Source: Oceanirhabdus seepicola (GTDB lineage Bacteria; Bacillota; Clostridia; Clostridiales; Clostridiaceae). From it: 64,000 nucleotides of DNA. How positions within the stretch are numbered: the stretch's first letter is position 1; each line of letters begins with the position of its first letter. The translations under genes and the position numbers were made by a program. The stretch spans positions 1,139,146 through 1,203,145 of the forward strand of contig NZ_JAGSOJ010000001.1 in NCBI RefSeq assembly GCF_023684385.1. The letters are read 5' to 3'. This document shows, piece by piece, positions 60,702-64,000 of the stretch. The notes beneath the pieces are model-generated. The model did no database searches and was not told the DNA's origin. It was given only the letters and a program-made list of their open reading frames with translations.

Positions 60702-61175
60702 ATGAAATCTAATATAAAAGATATTTATAACCGTTTTTCAAATAATCCAGTATTCAAAATATCTACAAAGATAATCTTCTTTATATATCTATTTTATTTA
60801 TTCTATTTAGTTTTTTTAAGTTCCTATTATGGACGAGGAGTTGTTCATAGAAATTATAATTTAACTCCTTTTAAAACCATTAGTGAATTTTTATTTTTTA
60901 GTAATAATATGAGAGCTATTCTAAGAAATATAGACGGAAATATTGCTGCTTTTGTACCGATGGGATTTTTATTACCTTTAGCATTTTCCAAAATGAATAA
61001 ATACCATAAAGTATTTGCAGCAATTATAACTGCCACATTATTTATTGAAATATCACAATTTATTTTTGGTGTAGGAACTTGCGATGTGGATGATGTTATT
61101 CTTAATTTTGTAGGTGGAATAATCGGTTATAAATTATACAACTTTATTACATATTATACCACATGCAATGAATAA
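60702..61175 (+). CDS. VanZ-family membrane protein
   Basis: A 157-residue protein with four TM segments and the VanZ signature NLTPFKTISEF, GNIAAFVPMGFLLPLAF, IEISQFIFGVGTCDVDDVIL and NFVGGIIGYKL. VanZ confers low-level teicoplanin resistance; most homologs have no proven role. AAGGAGA precedes the ATG. Monocistronic. Confidence 0.9.
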   Translation: MKSNIKDIYNRFSNNPVFKISTKIIFFIYLFYLFYLVFLSSYYGRGVVHRNYNLTPFKTISEFLFFSNNMRAILRNIDGNIAAFVPMGFLLPLAFSKMNKYHKVFAAIITATLFIEISQFIFGVGTCDVDDVILNFVGGIIGYKLYNFITYYTTCNE

Positions 61176-61207
61176 TAGGTCATAGAGAAACTCTCTACGA
61201 CCTATTC
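61174..61207. terminator. Hairpin between convergent VanZ and GNAT genes
   Basis: AATAGGTC-a-TAGAGA pairs with TCTCTA-c-GACCTATT around AAC. T-tracts are poor on both strands, so it may be a shared, weak terminator. Confidence 0.55.
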
Positions 61208-61226
61208 ATCTAAACCTTTATATCAT

Positions 61227-61664
61227 CTAAAGTTCAATTTTGGCAACTAACTCTTCCCACATTATCTCTCCAGTCTTTTTAAATCCTACACTTTCATAAA
61301 GTTTGTCTGCCACAATATTTTCTGGTTCAAAACTTGTAAAAAATTCAATATTGCCGTACTTTTCTCTAATTAGATCTAATAGTTTTAGTACTGCTGCTCT
61401 TCCATATCCTTTTTTCTGATATTTTTCATCAATCATAAGTCTGCACATTCCCATTGTATTATCCTCTTCATCTTTTTCATACATTAGAAATCCAACCATT
61501 GTTTCCCCATCATATATAGAAATCGGATACAGTCCCTCACCAAAGTTAGCTTGTAGCAGTGAGTATGAATTTGGTGCTACAAATTCCTCCTGTTCCTTTG
61601 AAACCTTTAATTCAATACATTTTTCCCAATTTTCTTTAGTAACTTCTTTAAATATAATATTCAT
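61227..61664 (-). CDS. Diamine/spermidine-type GNAT acetyltransferase
   Basis: A 145-residue GNAT with the BltD/PaiA-like segment EEFVAPNSYSLLQANFGEG, CoA loop DEKYQKKGYGRAAVLKLLDL, and ending PENIVADKLYESVGFKKTGE. Family members acetylate polyamines; this is a good but unproven guess. The ATG at 61664 is used because AAGGGGGAG lies six bases upstream. Confidence 0.85.
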   Translation of the reverse strand: MNIIFKEVTKENWEKCIELKVSKEQEEFVAPNSYSLLQANFGEGLYPISIYDGETMVGFLMYEKDEEDNTMGMCRLMIDEKYQKKGYGRAAVLKLLDLIREKYGNIEFFTSFEPENIVADKLYESVGFKKTGEIMWEELVAKIEL

Positions 61665-61751
61665 CTTTCTCCCCCTTAAAATCAACTATATACATATATT
61701 ATCATCAACTGAATATATTATCAATTAATGTATAAATATGTATTAATATTA

Positions 61752-61767
61752 GGGCGGTTCATTTATT
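61752..61767 (+). repeat. GGGGACGGTTC repeat, copy E (left-end fragment)
   Basis: GGGCGGTTCATTTATT matches the left end of the family with one base lost; core and right end are absent. Confidence 0.45.
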
Positions 61768-61858
61768 CTACCAGAGAATCTTCTCGTATAAAAAGGATTA
61801 CATGTATAATTATAGAATTATATTTTAAAGAAGTAACACTAATGGGGAGGTTATTAAT

Positions 61859-62326
61859 ATGAATGATATTAACATAAGAATTATGAGAGCTGATGATATT
61901 GATATGTTGTGTGATTTTGAGGAGAATGCTAGAATTACTGAGCCTGAAATTTGGATGGATGATTTTAATAAAGAAGATTATAGGGCAAAGTTATTGTCCT
62001 TAGATATTGATAATATGAGGAATTATAAAATATTTATAGCACTAGAGAATAATAAGATAGTTGGTAGATGTGACGTAATGTTAATGACAAGTCTAATGGA
62101 TTTTTATAAATCTGCTTATATAGATTGGATTTATATTCAAAAAGACAAACGTGGATTAGGAATTGCACATGATTTAGTTTCCAAAATTGAGACCTATCTT
62201 ATAGATGAAGATTACAAATATTATTATCTGTTTACTGCTAGTAATGATCAAGCAAAAAAATTTTATCATAGTAAAAATAGATCTTTTAAGATATCTACTA
62301 AAGAGATTGCTGAAAAAGAATTATAA
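61859..62326 (+). CDS. GNAT family N-acetyltransferase
   Basis: A 155-residue GNAT: IRIMRADDIDMLCDFEENAR at the start, CoA loop IYIQKDKRGLGIAHDLVSKI, then YYLFTASNDQAKKFYHSKNR. The last part is short and ends soon after the final strand. Substrate unknown. GGGGAGG precedes the ATG; own promoter not clear. Confidence 0.82.
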   Translation: MNDINIRIMRADDIDMLCDFEENARITEPEIWMDDFNKEDYRAKLLSLDIDNMRNYKIFIALENNKIVGRCDVMLMTSLMDFYKSAYIDWIYIQKDKRGLGIAHDLVSKIETYLIDEDYKYYYLFTASNDQAKKFYHSKNRSFKISTKEIAEKEL

Positions 62327-62337
62327 TAAGTTATTTA

Positions 62338-62425
62338 GGGGACTGTTCATAAATTTTACTATTAAGTTTGTCCACGTTTAAACGTTGGACAAACCTTAGT
62401 AAAATATTTATAAACCGTCCCTTTT
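62338..62425 (+). repeat. Palindromic repeat, copy F (complete, diverged)
   Basis: GGGGACTGTTCATAAATTTTACT pattern at the left (first 20 bases from 62338) and ATTTATAAACCGTCCC at the right, with a core AAGTTTGTCCA/TGGACAAACCTT. It differs from copies B and C in its core, so the arms seem to change together. Confidence 0.65.
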
Positions 62426-62436
62426 AAAAAAGTACA

Positions 62437-62841
62437 TTATTTAATCAACAAATATAAATCACTATCTTCTTTATTAATTCTATTTAAAACAACTCTTAAA
62501 GTATCTTTACATTCTGTTTTAAATGAATTCTTTGATTCTCTTATTTTTGAACCAATATTATATTTCTTGTGAAACTCTGAAAAACTATCACTCACACTAC
62601 CCATCTCTTCTAGATAATATTTAGCTTTGTTTCTAATAATCTCATCAGAATGATTTAATAAATTAGGATATAAGTATTTATCCTCACTATTCAAATGTAT
62701 TTTTAAAACTCCTGCTAACTTATTTATATTCTTAGCTATGTTCATTGAGTTTTCATCAATATCCTTATTCATATCTTTCAATATTTTATCTATTATTATT
62801 TTAATATCATCATGTTGTCTTTTTAAGTTTGCTGTATTCAT
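62437..62841 (-). CDS. Hemerythrin-like (HHE) domain protein
   Basis: A 134-residue four-helix protein. Probable iron ligands: His in LKRQHDDIKI (residue 10), His and Glu in KIHLNSEDKYLYP (about 47-51), and His in SEFHKKYNIG; the last helix holds acidic NKEDSDLYLL. Family proteins bind a di-iron site and sense or carry O2 or NO. It may be partly degenerate, as not all ligands are clear. AGGAGGAG precedes the ATG. Confidence 0.75.
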   Translation of the reverse strand: MNTANLKRQHDDIKIIIDKILKDMNKDIDENSMNIAKNINKLAGVLKIHLNSEDKYLYPNLLNHSDEIIRNKAKYYLEEMGSVSDSFSEFHKKYNIGSKIRESKNSFKTECKDTLRVVLNRINKEDSDLYLLIK

Positions 62842-62978
62842 TTTTTCTCCTCCTATGGTAAGTAACTATTTCCATATGTACTTTATTAACTTATCTACTT
62901 CTATAATACACTAAATACCCTATAATTCCTGTAACTCACGTTACACTATACTATTTTATTTTACATCCAAATACTTCA

Positions 62979-63029
62979 TTGTAATATTTTCCAATACGTG
63001 TTATAATTTCAACAGACAACCTGTCGGTT
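62979..63029 (+). promoter_or_regulatory. TetR gene promoter with overlapping operator
   Basis: TTGTAA (62979-62984), 17-base spacer, TATAAT (63002-63007). Just downstream are two overlapping inverted repeats, GACA-acc-TGTC (63015-63025) and AACC-tgtc-GGTT (63018-63029), placed near the transcription start. They fit an autoregulatory TetR site. Confidence 0.75.
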
Positions 63030-63047
63030 CAGAAAGGAATTAATACT

Positions 63048-63686
63048 ATGAATAGAAATAGAAAAGATGCATCTATAAGAAAACAAGAAATATTGCAAAC
63101 AGCTTTAAAACTATTTGTAAATAAAGGATATGAGAATACCAGCACTAATGACATTATAAAGTCATTAAATCTTTCTAGAGGAGGTCTATATCATCACTTT
63201 AGTTCAAAAGAAGAAATTTTAGATACAGCTATCACCACCCTTCTTTTATCAGAAAAAACTAGAGTACTAACAATTCTTGATGATGATAAACTATCTGCTG
63301 CAGATAAATTAAAAATTGTAGTGGGATTTGATTCCGCATCTCAACCTATGGCTGATGATGTTATAACACTTGTCAGCACAATGGATAACCCAACGTTACT
63401 CACACATTTATTGAAGAAAAAACTTGAAATTATTACGCCACTTTTTGTAGATATTATTCAGCAAGGGATACAAGAAGGAATATTTGTATGTAAATACCCT
63501 GAGGAATTCTCTAAAATTTCAATAATATTAAGTACTACGTTATTTACAGATACAATAATGCATATGTCATTAGAAGAATATAAAAAAATGGTCTTGGCGT
63601 TCCAATCCATTGTGGAAACAATGCTAGGTGTGACTCCAGGTACATTTAATTTTATGAATCAATCTATAATTCCAGAAAAATGGTGA
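63048..63686 (+). CDS. TetR/AcrR family regulator
   Basis: A 212-residue TetR protein: HTH in ILQTALKLFVNKGYENTSTN and DIIKSLNLSRGGLYHHFSSK, then a helical ligand domain. The operator-like repeats at its own promoter suggest self-repression. The next gene, 21 bp on, codes for a likely CPBP protease and is probably co-transcribed, so it is a candidate target. AGAAAGGAAT precedes the ATG. Confidence 0.9.
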   Translation: MNRNRKDASIRKQEILQTALKLFVNKGYENTSTNDIIKSLNLSRGGLYHHFSSKEEILDTAITTLLLSEKTRVLTILDDDKLSAADKLKIVVGFDSASQPMADDVITLVSTMDNPTLLTHLLKKKLEIITPLFVDIIQQGIQEGIFVCKYPEEFSKISIILSTTLFTDTIMHMSLEEYKKMVLAFQSIVETMLGVTPGTFNFMNQSIIPEKW

Positions 63687-63707
63687 TTATTATTGGAGGG
63701 GAATATT

Positions 63708-64000
63708 GTGAAACAAATAAAGAAATTTATTGCATTAACATTTTTAATATCTTGGATATCATGGGGTGTATTAGCACTTTTTACACAATTAGATATTATG
63801 AATTATGGTACACCAATCTTTATGATAATATTTATTCTAGGAGCTATGGCTCCTGCGTTAAGTTGCTTATGGATAAAAAAAATTAACGGAACCAAAGAAG
63901 AATATAAAGCTTTTTTGAAAAATATTATTAACCCAAAACATCATCTGTTATGGTATGTATTTATTGTTATATCGGTACTAATAAATTATTTTATTAAGAT
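63708..64000 (+). CDS. Probable CPBP (CAAX-like) membrane protease, 5' part
   Basis: A GTG start at 63708, eight bases after GGAGGGG, opens a frame that runs off the window (97 codons seen). The N-terminus is two TM segments with a short loop (FIALTFLISWISWGVLALF; IFMIIFILGAMAPALSCLWI) as in CPBP-type intramembrane metalloproteases, where GxxxPA ends TM2. The catalytic EExxxR lies beyond the window, so the assignment is provisional. Probably co-transcribed with the TetR gene. Confidence 0.6.
   Translation, partial: MKQIKKFIALTFLISWISWGVLALFTQLDIMNYGTPIFMIIFILGAMAPALSCLWIKKINGTKEEYKAFLKNIINPKHHLLWYVFIVISVLINYFIK

Overview
The window is AT-rich DNA (by eye roughly 30% GC) with strong AGGAGG-type ribosome binding sites, frequent TTG starts, short intergenic gaps and mostly Clostridium-type families (CD3324-like, LytTR/DUF3021, SdpI, long HflX, VanZ, BCCT, OFA transporters). 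A Clostridium sensu stricto chromosome is the best reading; I cannot name a species. No rRNA, tRNA, CRISPR array or replication origin was seen.

Layout. 1-6.7 kb: a truncated exported protein, HflX with a P-loop partner, a second P-loop kinase, an enterochelin-esterase-like hydrolase, a tandem GNAT protein and a methyltransferase. 6.7-7.2 kb is the long leader of that methyltransferase: a consensus promoter, a 28-codon ORF, three tandem terminators and a 7-codon ORF. 7.2-15.8 kb: two GNATs, a pair of cytosolic-looking M23 peptidase paralogs, a CD3324-like regulator, a TetR/PEP-utilising-enzyme-like operon, and a CPA2 antiporter behind a CsoR-type palindrome. 15.9-18.9 kb is a transposition-scarred area: a leucine-rich-repeat gene split by a TnpB-only IS605-group element, then a fused pair of remnants (DHFR-like and IS1595 transposase). 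19-24.7 kb: an intact DHFR-like gene, a Cache-GGDEF cyclase, an AraC-VOC fusion and a hydrolase/LytTR/DUF3021 operon.

24.8-32.8 kb is the most distinctive block. A PAS-AAA+-Fis activator gene is followed by three dyads, a terminator, a -24/-12 (sigma54) promoter and a five-gene operon: enolase-superfamily protein, split UxaA-type dehydratase, a eukaryote-like choline/carnitine O-acyltransferase, and a BCCT (CaiT-like) transporter. It reads as an inducible uptake and catabolic pathway for a betaine-type or hydroxy-acid substrate, and I know of no described pathway with this set.

33-64 kb is a long run of small accessory enzymes (phosphotransferases, GNAT, Nudix, HIT, 2H phosphoesterase, histidine phosphatases, VOC, HAD, DUF1028, serine hydrolase, metallophosphoesterase), small membrane proteins, an OFA-family transporter, an excisionase-type HTH gene coupled to an HExxH protein, a second-copy beta clamp (dnaN-like), a TetR gene and the start of a likely CPBP protease. 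Through this half are scattered palindromic repeats (GGGGACGGTTCATTAAT ends with GCTTGYACAA inner arms) and one copy of a second inverted-repeat element whose other copy lies at 7.8 kb.
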